Positions 1 to 9,668 are shown, counted from the first letter of the stretch. The stretch: 64,000 nt of DNA from Clostridiaceae bacterium HFYG-1003 (GCA_024579835.1 CP102060.1:1364001-1428000), one strand, 5' to 3'. Notes: a model not told the origin generated them from the sequence alone. Translations and numbers: made by a program.

Positions 1-1
1 C

Positions 2-1441
2 CAGAGCCAGGGAGTCACCTTGGGCATCGAGCTGTGCGAGGATCTTTGGGCACCGTCTCCCCCATCGACGGATCTCGCGCTGGCCGGTGCCCAGGTGATT
101 TTGAACCTGTCAGCGTCCAATGAACTCATTGCAAAGTCAGACTATCGCCGCAGCTTAATCCAGAATCAGAGTGCCCGGCTACTGGGAGCCTACCTTTATG
201 CTTCCACCGGGGTTCATGAATCCTCGACGGATGTGGTGTTCTCAGGACACCTGCTTATTGCTGAAAACGGCGTGATTCTGGCGGAAAACGAGCGGTTTCA
301 GCTGGACAGCGAATGGATTCATGGCTGGATTGATGCCGACCGGCTGAACAATGAACGTCGGCGCTCCACCAGCATGGCGGACAGCGTGGCCCGAACCACT
401 TATCAGACGGTTTCCTTTGATCTGGTCCAACCGGACCTGACCGGGTTTGACCGCCCGGTGGATCCCACGCCGTTTATTCCGCGAGATGATTCCGATATGG
501 TCCGGCGGTGCCGGGAGATCTTTGCCATTCAGGCCCATGGGCTGGCCAAGCGGCTTCGGGCCATCGGAACCAACCACTGCGTCATCGGCATTTCCGGCGG
601 TCTGGATTCGACCCTCGCTCTTCTGGTCATCCAGAAAGCCCTGCGAATCAACGGAGCGGACCCATCTGCCATCCTTACCGTTACCATGCCGGGCTTCGGG
701 ACCACGGACCGGACGTATCAGAATGCCATCAGCCTGTGCCGGGAAATGGGAACCGATCTGAGGGAGATCAACATTGTGGAGGCCTCTCTGCAGCACTTCC
801 GGGATATCGGACATGATCCGGCCCAGCACGACGCCACCTATGAAAATACCCAGGCACGCGAGCGGACTCAGATTCTGATGGATCTGGCAAACAAGGAAGG
901 CGGGATTGTGGTGGGAACCGGTGATTTATCCGAACTGGCCCTGGGCTGGGCAACCTACAATGGCGACCACATGAGCATGTATGGTGTCAATGCCTCCGTT
1001 CCCAAGACTCTGGTTCGCTATCTGGTACGCTACGCGGCCGTCCATGAATCCCCTGAATCGGTTCGCCGGATTCTGGAAGACATCCTGGATACTCCGATAT
1101 CACCGGAACTGCTGCCGAAAGCTCAGAATGGTGAAATCGCTCAGAAAACCGAAGATCTGATCGGACCATATGAGCTGCATGATTTCTTCCTGTACCATAT
1201 GATGCGCTACGGGGCAACCCCGGAAAAAATCGCCTTTCTGGCTGGCCACGCATTCCGGGACCGCTATTCCAGCGACATCATCCATCACTGGCTGAACGTG
1301 TTCATCCGACGGTTTTTCACCAATCAGTTCAAGCGCTCCGCATTGCCCGATGGTCCCAAGGTCGGTTCCGTCGCGCTGTCCCCCCGAGGAGACTGGAAAA
1401 TGCCCTCCGATGTCACCTGGAGGGCCTGGATGAAGGATTGA
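2..1441 (+). CDS. nadE: Glutamine-dependent NAD+ synthetase, 3' part (5' end outside window)
   Basis: Makes NAD+ from nicotinic acid adenine dinucleotide, ATP and glutamine in the cytoplasm. The reading frame is open from the first bases, so the true start lies upstream. The visible part begins in the nitrilase-type glutaminase domain, with the catalytic-cysteine motif LCEDLW within the first 20 residues. It continues into the synthetase domain, whose pyrophosphate-binding loop SGGLDS lies near base 595 and whose GTGDLSE segment is near base 915. The C-terminus has the expected KVGSVALSPRGDWKMPSD ending. The TTG at base 20 lies inside the conserved domain and is not a start. nadD, an earlier step of NAD synthesis, lies far away at 35-36 kb. 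The assignment is firm. Confidence 0.95.
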   Translation, partial: QSQGVTLGIELCEDLWAPSPPSTDLALAGAQVILNLSASNELIAKSDYRRSLIQNQSARLLGAYLYASTGVHESSTDVVFSGHLLIAENGVILAENERFQLDSEWIHGWIDADRLNNERRRSTSMADSVARTTYQTVSFDLVQPDLTGFDRPVDPTPFIPRDDSDMVRRCREIFAIQAHGLAKRLRAIGTNHCVIGISGGLDSTLALLVIQKALRINGADPSAILTVTMPGFGTTDRTYQNAISLCREMGTDLREINIVEASLQHFRDIGHDPAQHDATYENTQARERTQILMDLANKEGGIVVGTGDLSELALGWATYNGDHMSMYGVNASVPKTLVRYLVRYAAVHESPESVRRILEDILDTPISPELLPKAQNGEIAQKTEDLIGPYELHDFFLYHMMRYGATPEKIAFLAGHAFRDRYSSDIIHHWLNVFIRRFFTNQFKRSALPDGPKVGSVALSPRGDWKMPSDVTWRAWMKD

Positions 1442-1574
1442 GAGCCCTTCGCCGCCCCGAATGTTGATGATAAAAATTACACTTTAATATGGTATTAATT
1501 ACTACATCGTGTTAAAATACAGTTATTGTGTTTTCAGATGAGTCACAAATCAGTTGAAAGAGGTGAAGAACAGC

Positions 1575-4259
1575 ATGTGGTTTAACAAATCCACAGAACA
1601 GGTCCTGTCGGAGCTGAATGTCGACCTTGAACAAGGTCTCTCCAGCGAAGAAGTGGCCAAACGGCTTGAACAGTACGGTTACAACCGTCTGCCCGAGCAG
1701 AAGCGGAAATCGATCCTGTCGATGTTCCTCGCGCAGCTTCAGGATACGATGATCTATATCCTGCTTGCCGCCACGGTTTTATCCGCCTTCATGGGCGACT
1801 ATGCCGAAGCCGTCATTATTATCGTCGTCGTACTCCTGAATGCTGTCATCGGCGTTTTCCAGGAAAACAAGGCCGAGCAGGCCATGGAAGCCCTCAAGAA
1901 GCTCACCACGCCGCGGGCTTATGTTCGCCGCAACGGGCAGGTCGTTGAAGTCGACTCACAGGAAATTGTACCCGGCGATATCGTCGAAATCGATGCCGGC
2001 CGGTTTATTCCGGCGGATCTGCGACTGATCGAATCCTCCAATCTGCAGATTGAGGAATCCGCCCTGACCGGTGAATCCGTACCTTCGGAAAAATACGCCA
2101 GCTTTGTCGCTGATACGGATAATCTGCCCCTGGGCGACCGTAAGAACATGGCGTTCATGACCACTCTTGCCACCTACGGCCGCGGTGTCGGTGTCGTTGT
2201 TGCCAATGCCGTTGAATCTGAAATCGGAAAAATCGCGAAGATTCTGGAAGAAGATAATGAAGAAATGACCCCACTGCAGAAGCGTCTGGATCATTTCGGA
2301 AAAATCCTCGGATTTATCTGTCTGGGCGTTGCCGGTGTCATGCTCGTTGTGGGAATCCTGCAGAATCGCGGAGCCAAAGACATGCTTCTGACTGCCATCT
2401 CTCTGGCTGTCGCAGCCATTCCCGAAGGACTCCCTGCCATTGTCGCGATTGTTCTGGCGCTGGGCGTTACCCGAATGAGCAAAAACAATGCCATTGTCAA
2501 AAAACTGCCTTCCGTTGAAACATTAGGTTCTGTTAATGTCATCTGTTCTGATAAAACCGGAACGCTGACCCAGAACAAAATGACAGTCGTGAAGTCTTAC
2601 ACCTACGAGAACATGCACCAGATCGACGCGGACATCAATCAAGTTGAATCCGATGAAGATGAACGCATGCTCGTTAAATCTTTCGTTCTGTGCTCCGATG
2701 CTACTGCCAACCCCGAACAGACTACCGGTGACCCGACGGAAATTGCCTTTATTGTTTACGGCAACCGGATCGGATTAACCAAGGAAGCCTTGAACAAGGA
2801 ATTCCCGCGAGTTTCCGAAAAGCCGTTTGATTCCGATCGAAAACTCATGAGCACCTGCAACCGGGAATACGACCGGTATGTTGTCCATACAAAAGGTGCT
2901 GTGGATAATCTGCTCAAGATCTCCACCAAAGCCTATGTCGATGGCAGAGTAGTACCCATGACCAGCCAGATTCGGGATACCTATCTGGCCGAAGCGGAGA
3001 ACCTGAGTAATGAAGCCCTGCGTGTCCTGGGTGCCGCCTACAAGTTCATCGACCATGTGGCTGGACCTGAAGAAATGGAACATGACCTGATATTCCTTGG
3101 CATGGTCGGCATGATCGACCCGCCCAGACTGGAAGTCAAGGATTCCGTCGCCATCGCCAAGCGGGCCGGCGTTAAGACCATCATGATCACCGGAGATCAT
3201 AAAAACACCGCTGTCGCGATTGCGAAAGAACTTGGCATCGCGGATAAAAAGGAACAGGCGCTTACCGGTTCCGAAATTGAAGAAATGGATGAAGCGGAAT
3301 TCATTGAAAACATCAACAACTGGCGTGTCTTTGCCCGTGTCTCACCGGAACATAAGGTCAAAATTGTCCGGGCGTTCAAGAGCCATGGCAACATCGTCTC
3401 CATGACCGGTGACGGAGTCAATGACGCACCGTCCCTGAAATTCGCTGACATCGGTGTCGCTATGGGCATCACCGGAACGGACGTCAGCAAAGGCGCTGCC
3501 GATATGATTCTGACTGATGACAACTTCACCACGATTGTTCGCGCAGTCGAAGAAGGCAGAAATATTTATGCCAACATTAAGAAAGCTGTCATCTTCCTCC
3601 TGTCCTGCAACCTTGGTGAGATCATCTCGATCTTCTTCGCCGTCCTTCTGGGCTGGCCCATTCCCCTGCTGGCAACTCAGATTCTCTGGGTCAATCTGGT
3701 GACGGATACCTTCCCGGCGATTTCTCTGGGCGTAGATCCAGGCGATCCGGATGCCATGCTGAAAAAGCCGAGAAATCCCAAGGACAGCTTCTTCTCCAAC
3801 GGAGCGGGCGTTCGTGCAATCATCGGCGGTACCCTCATCGGTCTGCTGACGCTTGGTGCTTTTGTCTGGGGTCTGATGGAACGCGGAGTTCCTTTCTCCC
3901 AGATGACCTCCGACCTCGAACACAATGATGCGCTGGTTTATGCCAGAACCATGGCCTTTGTCGTCCTGGCTGCGTCCCAGCTGTTCTACTCGCTGTCCAT
4001 GCGCAACCCGATCAAGAGCATATTCCAGGTCGGTCTGTTTAGCAATATCTATCTGGCTGGCTCCATCGTCCTGGGAATGCTGCTTCAGCTTGTCGTGATT
4101 GAGGTGCCCTTCCTGGCCAACGCCTTCGGGGTTCATGCTCTGCCACCCAAGGACTGGCTGATCGTCATCGGGTTTGCGCTCATCCCGCTGGCAGTCAATG
4201 AACTGATCAAAGCCATTGAGCGGATCTTTGACAAAGACCACTCCGATAACGAATTCTAA
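1575..4259 (+). CDS. Cation-transporting P-type ATPase, calcium (P2A) type
   Basis: Integral membrane ion pump, probably exporting Ca2+ at the cost of ATP. All core motifs are present: actuator TGES (residues 165-168), M4 motif PEGLP (283-287), phosphorylation motif DKTGTLT with Asp326, and hinge GDGVND (612-617). An N-terminal cation-ATPase domain precedes the first membrane pair, and four C-terminal membrane segments follow. At 894 residues it matches the SERCA/PMCA-like bacterial family. ATG 1575 is chosen because AAGAGGTG lies 9 nt upstream; an in-frame TTG at 1554 has no such site. The gene stands alone, with its own terminator. Ca2+ specificity is inferred from family resemblance; Mn2+ or Na+ transport cannot be excluded. 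Confidence 0.93.
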   Translation: MWFNKSTEQVLSELNVDLEQGLSSEEVAKRLEQYGYNRLPEQKRKSILSMFLAQLQDTMIYILLAATVLSAFMGDYAEAVIIIVVVLLNAVIGVFQENKAEQAMEALKKLTTPRAYVRRNGQVVEVDSQEIVPGDIVEIDAGRFIPADLRLIESSNLQIEESALTGESVPSEKYASFVADTDNLPLGDRKNMAFMTTLATYGRGVGVVVANAVESEIGKIAKILEEDNEEMTPLQKRLDHFGKILGFICLGVAGVMLVVGILQNRGAKDMLLTAISLAVAAIPEGLPAIVAIVLALGVTRMSKNNAIVKKLPSVETLGSVNVICSDKTGTLTQNKMTVVKSYTYENMHQIDADINQVESDEDERMLVKSFVLCSDATANPEQTTGDPTEIAFIVYGNRIGLTKEALNKEFPRVSEKPFDSDRKLMSTCNREYDRYVVHTKGAVDNLLKISTKAYVDGRVVPMTSQIRDTYLAEAENLSNEALRVLGAAYKFIDHVAGPEEMEHDLIFLGMVGMIDPPRLEVKDSVAIAKRAGVKTIMITGDHKNTAVAIAKELGIADKKEQALTGSEIEEMDEAEFIENINNWRVFARVSPEHKVKIVRAFKSHGNIVSMTGDGVNDAPSLKFADIGVAMGITGTDVSKGAADMILTDDNFTTIVRAVEEGRNIYANIKKAVIFLLSCNLGEIISIFFAVLLGWPIPLLATQILWVNLVTDTFPAISLGVDPGDPDAMLKKPRNPKDSFFSNGAGVRAIIGGTLIGLLTLGAFVWGLMERGVPFSQMTSDLEHNDALVYARTMAFVVLAASQLFYSLSMRNPIKSIFQVGLFSNIYLAGSIVLGMLLQLVVIEVPFLANAFGVHALPPKDWLIVIGFALIPLAVNELIKAIERIFDKDHSDNEF

Positions 4260-4272
4260 CATCAAATCCATC

Positions 4273-4312
4273 AAGAATGCTGCCTTGCTCAGGTCAGCAT
4301 TCTTTTTTTATT
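4273..4312 (+). terminator. Intrinsic terminator of the P-type ATPase gene
   Basis: A perfect 10-bp stem (AAGAATGCTG at 4273-4282 with CAGCATTCTT at 4295-4304) is followed by a T-rich run. It begins 14 nt after the ATPase stop codon. Confidence 0.9.
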
Positions 4313-4372
4313 TTTGGTCTCATACTAAAAAGCTGGTCGATTCATTCCTATTATTACTTTTCCCCACCAACA

Positions 4373-4420
4373 GAAGAACAGGTGCCCTTCCCCCGCTTTG
4401 GGAGACGGCACCTGTTCTTC
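4373..4420. repeat. 14-bp inverted repeat with GGTGCC/GGCACC core
   Basis: GAAGAACAGGTGCC (4373-4386) pairs perfectly with GGCACCTGTTCTTC (4407-4420) around a 20-nt spacer that can itself fold (TCCC/GGGA). No clear U-tract follows on either strand. It lies between converging genes, so it could be a factor-assisted terminator or a REP-like dispersed palindrome. Confidence 0.7.
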
Positions 4421-4507
4421 ACAATAGGCCTGGATATGATTCGAAAAATCCATGATGTTCATTCATGGCTCTTGCGAGACTTGGCTTTCAATTGATATTT
4501 GCAGTGA

Positions 4508-5002
4508 TCACTGGAGAATCCGGTAAATCCGGTCGGACAGGAATTCCGCGATTTGCTCGAGAGCCTGAACTTCCCTCTCGGAAAAACGATTCAGGGAGGG
4601 ACTGTCACAGTCTATGACAGCGATCACCTCGCCCTGATAGAAGACGGGAACGACAATTTCAGATCGGGAGGCACTGTCACAGGCAATATGACCCGGAAAT
4701 TCATCCACATCGGCCACACGCATGCTCTTCTTCTGTTCGACAGCAGTACCGCAGACCCCCTCTCCGATCTTGATCCGGCTGCAGGCCGGTTTCCCCTGGA
4801 ACGGACCAAGAACCAGCTCCTGGTTTCGGATCAGATAGTAACCGATCCAGTTGATATCCTCCAGATAAGCTTCCATGATTGCGGTCGCGTTGCACACGAG
4901 TGCCAGCGGATCCGATTCCCCTTCAGCCTGCGCTTTGATAACACGTACCATGCTGTCCATTTTTTGATCGAGTGTCAATCCCGTATTCTTAACGCTTATC
5001 AT
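4508..5002 (-). CDS. msrC: Free methionine-(R)-sulfoxide reductase (GAF domain)
   Basis: Small 164-residue GAF-domain enzyme that reduces free methionine-R-sulfoxide, an oxidative-damage repair activity of the cytoplasm. The family signature is clear: NWIGYYL, then LGPFQGKPAC, GEGVCGTAV and GHIACDSAS. These supply the three conserved cysteines of the active-site and resolving set. The C-terminal SEIVVPVF and DCDSPS strands are typical of the fold. Its start overlaps the end of cvfB by 14 bases, so it is the last gene of a three-gene leftward operon. The start is supported by GAAGGG upstream within cvfB. Confidence 0.9.
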   Translation of the reverse strand: MISVKNTGLTLDQKMDSMVRVIKAQAEGESDPLALVCNATAIMEAYLEDINWIGYYLIRNQELVLGPFQGKPACSRIKIGEGVCGTAVEQKKSMRVADVDEFPGHIACDSASRSEIVVPVFYQGEVIAVIDCDSPSLNRFSEREVQALEQIAEFLSDRIYRILQ

Positions 5003-5858
5003 CTTCGTTTCCCTTCTTCAGGTGCGTGCCGGTTTCGTCCTGGTAGACTTTCCCCGTCTTCATCAAGTTGCCCAGCGCGATTTTGAAATAATTCTTTGAA
5101 GTATTGAACCGCTGCTTGATTTCTTCGGGCGTGCTGCGGTCATTGTATGGGATTGAACCGCCTTCGGCCCGCAGCGCACTGAGAATTTCCTGCTTCAGAT
5201 CCTGACGTTCCTTCTTCAGTTCACTGCGCAGAGTCAGGGATGGCTTGCCGTCATCCAGGAACTTCAGGATTCTCGCCTCAATCACATCGCCCGGCTGGAC
5301 ATCCGTGAAAAATTCATCCTTGAACAGGATCGCTTTGTAGGTATCATTGATGGCGGCCTGAAGCGCGCCGTTCTGCTGACGGCCGACAATCCTTGCAGTC
5401 ACGGTATCGTTGCGCTCAAATGTCCCTTCCGGAGGGAGTTCCAGAGCTCCACTGACATCGGTGGTGGCACACAGCCGGTCCGTTTTATCAACATATAACT
5501 TAAATAAGTATTCTTTGCCGGTTTCGATGAGATATTTCTGTTCTTTCTTTGGAACAAATACATCTCGTTCCAGGCCGATGTTGATAAAGGAACCACTTTG
5601 ATTGGATCCCACGACTTTCAGTTTTCTTACTTCTCCCACTCGGATGAGCGGCTCCTTCATGGTGGCAATGATCCGATCTTCGGAATCCCGATAGATGAAG
5701 ACCGGGATGATTTCTCCCAGCTCAACTTTCTGTGTCATGCTGCCAGCCGGCAGAAGAACATCATCGCTGGTATTGCCGGTTCCGGCGTCCAGATACACGC
5801 CGAACGGGGCTTCCCGCTTGACGCTCATTTCATTGACTTCGCCCAGTTTATAATTCAT
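4989..5858 (-). CDS. cvfB: CvfB/YitL-type S1 RNA-binding protein
   Basis: A 289-residue protein with tandem S1-like OB folds and a C-terminal winged-helix-like segment (STPEEIKQRFNTSKNYFKIALGNLMKTGKV, near 245-275). This matches the CvfB (conserved virulence factor B)/YitL family of RNA-binding regulators known from Staphylococcus and Bacillus. The S1-type segments begin near residue 10 (EAPFGVYLDAG), 75 and 150. The start has AAAGGAG upstream, and the gene overlaps the preceding carbonic anhydrase-like gene by 11 bases, so translation is probably coupled. The target RNAs are unknown. Confidence 0.88.
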   Translation of the reverse strand: MNYKLGEVNEMSVKREAPFGVYLDAGTGNTSDDVLLPAGSMTQKVELGEIIPVFIYRDSEDRIIATMKEPLIRVGEVRKLKVVGSNQSGSFINIGLERDVFVPKKEQKYLIETGKEYLFKLYVDKTDRLCATTDVSGALELPPEGTFERNDTVTARIVGRQQNGALQAAINDTYKAILFKDEFFTDVQPGDVIEARILKFLDDGKPSLTLRSELKKERQDLKQEILSALRAEGGSIPYNDRSTPEEIKQRFNTSKNYFKIALGNLMKTGKVYQDETGTHLKKGNEDDKR

Positions 5859-6345
5859 GCTGATGCTCCTTTGCTAATTCAGAATAATGGAGGGCTGAGA
5901 TGCGATTGGCCTCTACTTCCTCCGATGTGATGTCTCTGCGATATTTGGCGGGTGAACCGAACCACACCTGGCCGTCGGAAATGATGGTTCCCTGGGTTAC
6001 CAGACTGCCTGCTCCAACGATGCAGTTCTCGCCGACGATTACGTCATCCAGCAAAATGGCTCCCATACCAATCAATGAATTGTGTCCAATTTGTAAATTA
6101 TGAATCATTGCCTGGTGGCCTATGGTTACATAATTTCCAATATGTAACTCTTTGTTGGGATCACAGTGAACCATCGAGAGGTCCTGTATATTGGTATACA
6201 TTCCGATCGAAACAGGACCGTCTCCGCGAAGGACTGCGTTATACCATATGCTGCTGTGGTCTTCCAGGCTGACCTGCCCGGAAAGCCGAACTCCTTCCGC
6301 CACAAAACAGGAGGAAGGCGCTGTGATCTGATCTCTTGAATTCAT
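5848..6345 (-). CDS. Gamma carbonic anhydrase-like left-handed beta-helix protein
   Basis: A 165-residue hexapeptide-repeat protein of the gamma carbonic anhydrase/YrdA/PaaY family. The repeats run through most of the chain (for example YNAVLRGDGPVSIG, IGNYVTIGHQAMIHN, MGAILLDDVIVGENCIVGAGSLV). The histidines of the metal site are visible as VHCDPN near 56 and IGHQAMIH near 72-79. Bacterial members range from true zinc or iron carbonic anhydrases to proteins without that activity, so the reaction is not certain. It is the first gene of the leftward operon with cvfB and msrC and has AAAGGAG before its ATG. Confidence 0.85.
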   Translation of the reverse strand: MNSRDQITAPSSCFVAEGVRLSGQVSLEDHSSIWYNAVLRGDGPVSIGMYTNIQDLSMVHCDPNKELHIGNYVTIGHQAMIHNLQIGHNSLIGMGAILLDDVIVGENCIVGAGSLVTQGTIISDGQVWFGSPAKYRRDITSEEVEANRISALHYSELAKEHQHEL

Positions 6346-6552
6346 GTGAAAGCTCCTTTGAATGATTGTCCTATCATGATATTATCATACTTTAAGAGTC
6401 CTTCGATAGAAGGTCTCCAGTGTTCGAGCACTTTCTTATTGTTCACATAATAAACCGTACTCCAAGGGCCGAATTTGGATTCGTTTTACATATGACACAA
6501 GAATTAGTATGACTTTCGCAACTACATGCCTGTCTTTCGCAATTAGATTGCG

Positions 6553-6606
6553 AGTCTAGTTATTGTGGTTCAAGATCTTCTCAAACACAATATATAGTAT
6601 TATAAT
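6553..6606 (+). promoter_or_regulatory. nrdJ promoter with two NrdR boxes
   Basis: The 16-mer at 6585-6600 (ACACAATATATAGTAT) matches the NrdR-box consensus acaCwAtATaTwGtgt at 15 of 16 positions. A weaker box at 6553-6568 matches 11 of 16, keeping the CwA and TwGtg cores. The boxes lie 32 bp apart, about three helical turns, as is usual for NrdR pairs. A -10 hexamer TATAAT (6601-6606) and a weak -35 TTCTCA (6578-6583, 17-bp spacer) place the strong box inside the promoter, which predicts repression by NrdR when (d)ATP is ample. nrdR itself is not in the window. Confidence 0.8.
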
Positions 6607-6635
6607 AACACTTGAACGAATAACGGAGGAAACTC

Positions 6636-9600
6636 ATGAAACGATTAAACGATATTCTGAAGAGGCATTTTACCAAGGAACTGGAAAAAAACAAGAAAAA
6701 AACAGTCTATGATCTGTTTAAATGGGCGAAGCGGGATGTCCTGCTGAAGGACTATAAAACCGGCCGTATCCTGACGGATATGAAAAACCTGGAATTCCCG
6801 GATTTCTACTCGCAAAACTCCGTCGACATCATAGCTTCCAAATATTTCCGCAAAGCCGGCGTCAATAACAGCCTGGGCTATGAAAATTCCATGAAAATGG
6901 TGGCTGACCGGATGGTCGCCTTCTGGCGCGACGCCCTGGTCGAAGAAGGCATCCTGACCACAGATGAGCAAAAATCTATTTTTTATGATGAACTGGTATA
7001 CGGCCTGCTCAACCAAATGTACGCTCCCAACTCCCCGCAGTGGTTCAACACCGGGTTGAAGCAGAGCTATGGAATTACGGGCAATCCAAACAATACCTAT
7101 TACTATGATCCCATTGTGCAGAAGGTAGTGCCATCAGCAGATGCCTACTCCCGCACTCAGGCTTCTGCCTGCTTTATCCTGTCCATCGAGGATAAACTGC
7201 TGGGGCCGCACTCAATCTCTGAACAGTATGTATCTGAAACCAAGCTGTTCAAGGGCGGCTCCGGAACCGGCACCAACTTCTCCGCCCTGCGGGCCTCCGG
7301 TGAGAAACTTTCCGGCGGCGGTGTATCCTCCGGACTGATGAGCTTTTTGAAGGGGCTGGACCGCAACGCCGGCGCGATCAAATCCGGCGGCACGACTCGC
7401 CGGGCTGCTAAAATGGTATGTCTGGATATCGATCATCCCGAAATTGAAACGTTCATCCAGTGGAAAGCGAAAGAAGAGGATAAAGTCCGGGCACTGGCCA
7501 AGATGGGCTACGATGGTTCTTTTGAAGGCGAAGCCTATGAAACGGTCTCCGGTCAGAACTCCAACAACTCTCTGCGAATTTCTGATGCATTCATGGAAAA
7601 GGTCGTAAATCTGGATAAAAATCCGGATGCAACCATTACCCTCAAGGGCCGGATCGATGATCGGGTCAACCGGGAAATTTCAGTGGATAAGCTTTGGAAT
7701 GAATTTAATGAAGCTGCCTGGAAGTGCGCCGATCCGGCTCCCCAGTACACCGATACCTTCAATGCCTGGCACACCTGCCCGGCGGGCGAAGACGGCCAGT
7801 ACATGGCACCGCATAACCGTCTCAATTCCACCAACCCCTGCGGCGAGTATGCCTTCCTTGACGACACCAGCTGCAACCTGGCCTCCATTAACCTGTATCG
7901 GTTCTTTGACCGCAACAGCAACACATTTGATGTCGAAGGATTCCTCCACATGGTTTCCCTGGCTCAGCTGCTCCTGGAAGCTTCCATTCAATGGGGTCAG
8001 TTCCCGACAGAAGATATCGCCCGCAAGACACATGTCTTCCGGACAACCGGACTCGGAATTGCCAATCTGGCATCTCTGCTGATGGCTTCCGGCATCCCTT
8101 ATGACTCCGATGAAGCCCGTTCCTATGCTGCGGGAATCATGGGTCTGCTGACCGGCAGAAGCTATGCTGTATCTGCGCTCATGGCTAAGGAGGTAGGACC
8201 CTTCGAGGCTTACCAGCTGAACCGCGATTACATGCTCCGGGTTATCAAAAATCACGCCATTGTCGCCGGTGCGGTCAACGAGCCCTTAAGCGGCCTCAAT
8301 TACGAACCGCTCAAGGTAAATCATGAACTGCTGGCAAGCATCAAGCAGCCGGCATTATCCAAGGCGCTGAAGGAAGAATGGGTCAGCGCGCTGAATCTGG
8401 GAACAGAAAACGGCTACCGCAATGCCCAGGTCTCTGTCATCGCCCCGACCGGAACGATTTCCTTCGCGATGGATTGCGCAGCTACCTCCATCGAACCGTT
8501 CTTCTCCCATGTGGTATACAAGAAGCTGTCCGGCGGCGGCTATATGACGATTGCCAATCCGGTCATCGAAGAAGCTTTGGGCAATTTGGGCTACCCGGCG
8601 GAAGAGACCCAGGCAATTCTTGATTATATCTCCAAGGAAAAGGACGGCATGATTCTGGACGGAAAGATCGAAGGAGCGCCTTATCTGAAGGAAGAGCATC
8701 TGGCAATCTTTGACACGGCAAATACCTGCGGAACAGGCACCCGGTTTATCCACCACAACGGACATGTCCTCATGGTGGCGGCCCTGACGCCCCTTGTCTC
8801 CGGAGCGATCAGCAAAACCGTCAATCTGCCCAAAAATGCCACTGTGGAAGACTTCAAGGAAGTGGCAATCAATGCCTGGCGCAAAGGGGTCAAGGGTATT
8901 TCGCTCTATCGCGACGGCTCCAAATTTGCTCAGCCGCTGAACACCCGCCTGGAAGACAATATGACGGAAGCTGAACTGGAAAACCTGATCTACCCAGAAC
9001 TGCTGCGTTATGCCAAAGAAGCAAAGGATGCCCTTGAGAAGACGGTCTCCAAGCGAAACAAGCCCCTGGGAGTCCGTACCGGTCGCACCCATCCGGCTCA
9101 GGTAGAAGATGTTAAAATCTACGTTACGGTAAATCGTGATGCGGAAGGCACTATTTCCGAGATATTCATGACCACGGATCGCGAAGGCACTCTGATCACC
9201 GGATTGCTCAATTCCCTGTCCAAGACAATCTCCGTTATGCTTCAGTATCATATCCCGGCTCAGGATATCGCCAAGATGCTCAGAGGTCAGAAATACGAAC
9301 CCTATGGTTTTGTTTCCAAGCATCCCTACATCAAGCATGTGACTTCCATCTCAGATCTTATTTCCAAGATTATTGATATTGAAATGGGCGATTTCTCCAG
9401 ATGCCAGGTCAAGCCTGAAGAAAATGAACTGGACAATTTCCATCCCGCCTATAAGCCATTCCCGTTAAGAGGCGTTCAAAAAGATGAGGATTCCGTTGGG
9501 GAACCTTCCTACTCTCCGGTATCCACCCAGGCACTGATCAAGGATGCTGAGGAAAACGGTGAAAAGCTGTATGGATCGGTTTGCTCCAACTGCTCTTCGA

Positions 9601-9668
9601 CCCGCATGGTTATGAATGGAACCTGCAAGGTATGTCTGGACTGCGGCACCACTACCGGTTGTTCATAA
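6636..9668 (+). CDS. nrdJ: Vitamin B12-dependent (class II) ribonucleoside-diphosphate reductase
   Basis: Reduces ribonucleotides to deoxyribonucleotides using adenosylcobalamin, so it works with or without oxygen. At 1010 residues it is the long NrdJ form. Active-site cysteines are visible at Cys179 (SACFILS), Cys402 (NPCGEY) and in the NTCGTG segment (Cys698). APTGTISF lies near 605. The C-terminal tail CSNC...CKVCLDCG...GCS carries the redox and zinc-type cysteines that recharge the active site. The ATG follows GGAGGA at 6625-6630. It is monocistronic, flanked by a regulated promoter and a strong bidirectional terminator. Confidence 0.97.
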   Translation: MKRLNDILKRHFTKELEKNKKKTVYDLFKWAKRDVLLKDYKTGRILTDMKNLEFPDFYSQNSVDIIASKYFRKAGVNNSLGYENSMKMVADRMVAFWRDALVEEGILTTDEQKSIFYDELVYGLLNQMYAPNSPQWFNTGLKQSYGITGNPNNTYYYDPIVQKVVPSADAYSRTQASACFILSIEDKLLGPHSISEQYVSETKLFKGGSGTGTNFSALRASGEKLSGGGVSSGLMSFLKGLDRNAGAIKSGGTTRRAAKMVCLDIDHPEIETFIQWKAKEEDKVRALAKMGYDGSFEGEAYETVSGQNSNNSLRISDAFMEKVVNLDKNPDATITLKGRIDDRVNREISVDKLWNEFNEAAWKCADPAPQYTDTFNAWHTCPAGEDGQYMAPHNRLNSTNPCGEYAFLDDTSCNLASINLYRFFDRNSNTFDVEGFLHMVSLAQLLLEASIQWGQFPTEDIARKTHVFRTTGLGIANLASLLMASGIPYDSDEARSYAAGIMGLLTGRSYAVSALMAKEVGPFEAYQLNRDYMLRVIKNHAIVAGAVNEPLSGLNYEPLKVNHELLASIKQPALSKALKEEWVSALNLGTENGYRNAQVSVIAPTGTISFAMDCAATSIEPFFSHVVYKKLSGGGYMTIANPVIEEALGNLGYPAEETQAILDYISKEKDGMILDGKIEGAPYLKEEHLAIFDTANTCGTGTRFIHHNGHVLMVAALTPLVSGAISKTVNLPKNATVEDFKEVAINAWRKGVKGISLYRDGSKFAQPLNTRLEDNMTEAELENLIYPELLRYAKEAKDALEKTVSKRNKPLGVRTGRTHPAQVEDVKIYVTVNRDAEGTISEIFMTTDREGTLITGLLNSLSKTISVMLQYHIPAQDIAKMLRGQKYEPYGFVSKHPYIKHVTSISDLISKIIDIEMGDFSRCQVKPEENELDNFHPAYKPFPLRGVQKDEDSVGEPSYSPVSTQALIKDAEENGEKLYGSVCSNCSSTRMVMNGTCKVCLDCGTTTGCS

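Noticed and set aside
3342-4274. 310-codon leftward open frame opposite the P-type ATPase
   Set aside because: Antisense shadow of the ATPase C-terminal half; no family resemblance.
6346-6552. Possible cobalamin riboswitch before the B12-dependent nrdJ
   Set aside because: No B12-box or matching long fold was seen; the NrdR-box promoter explains regulation better. A CGCAAT/ATTGCG 6-bp repeat (6538-6552) is too short to call.
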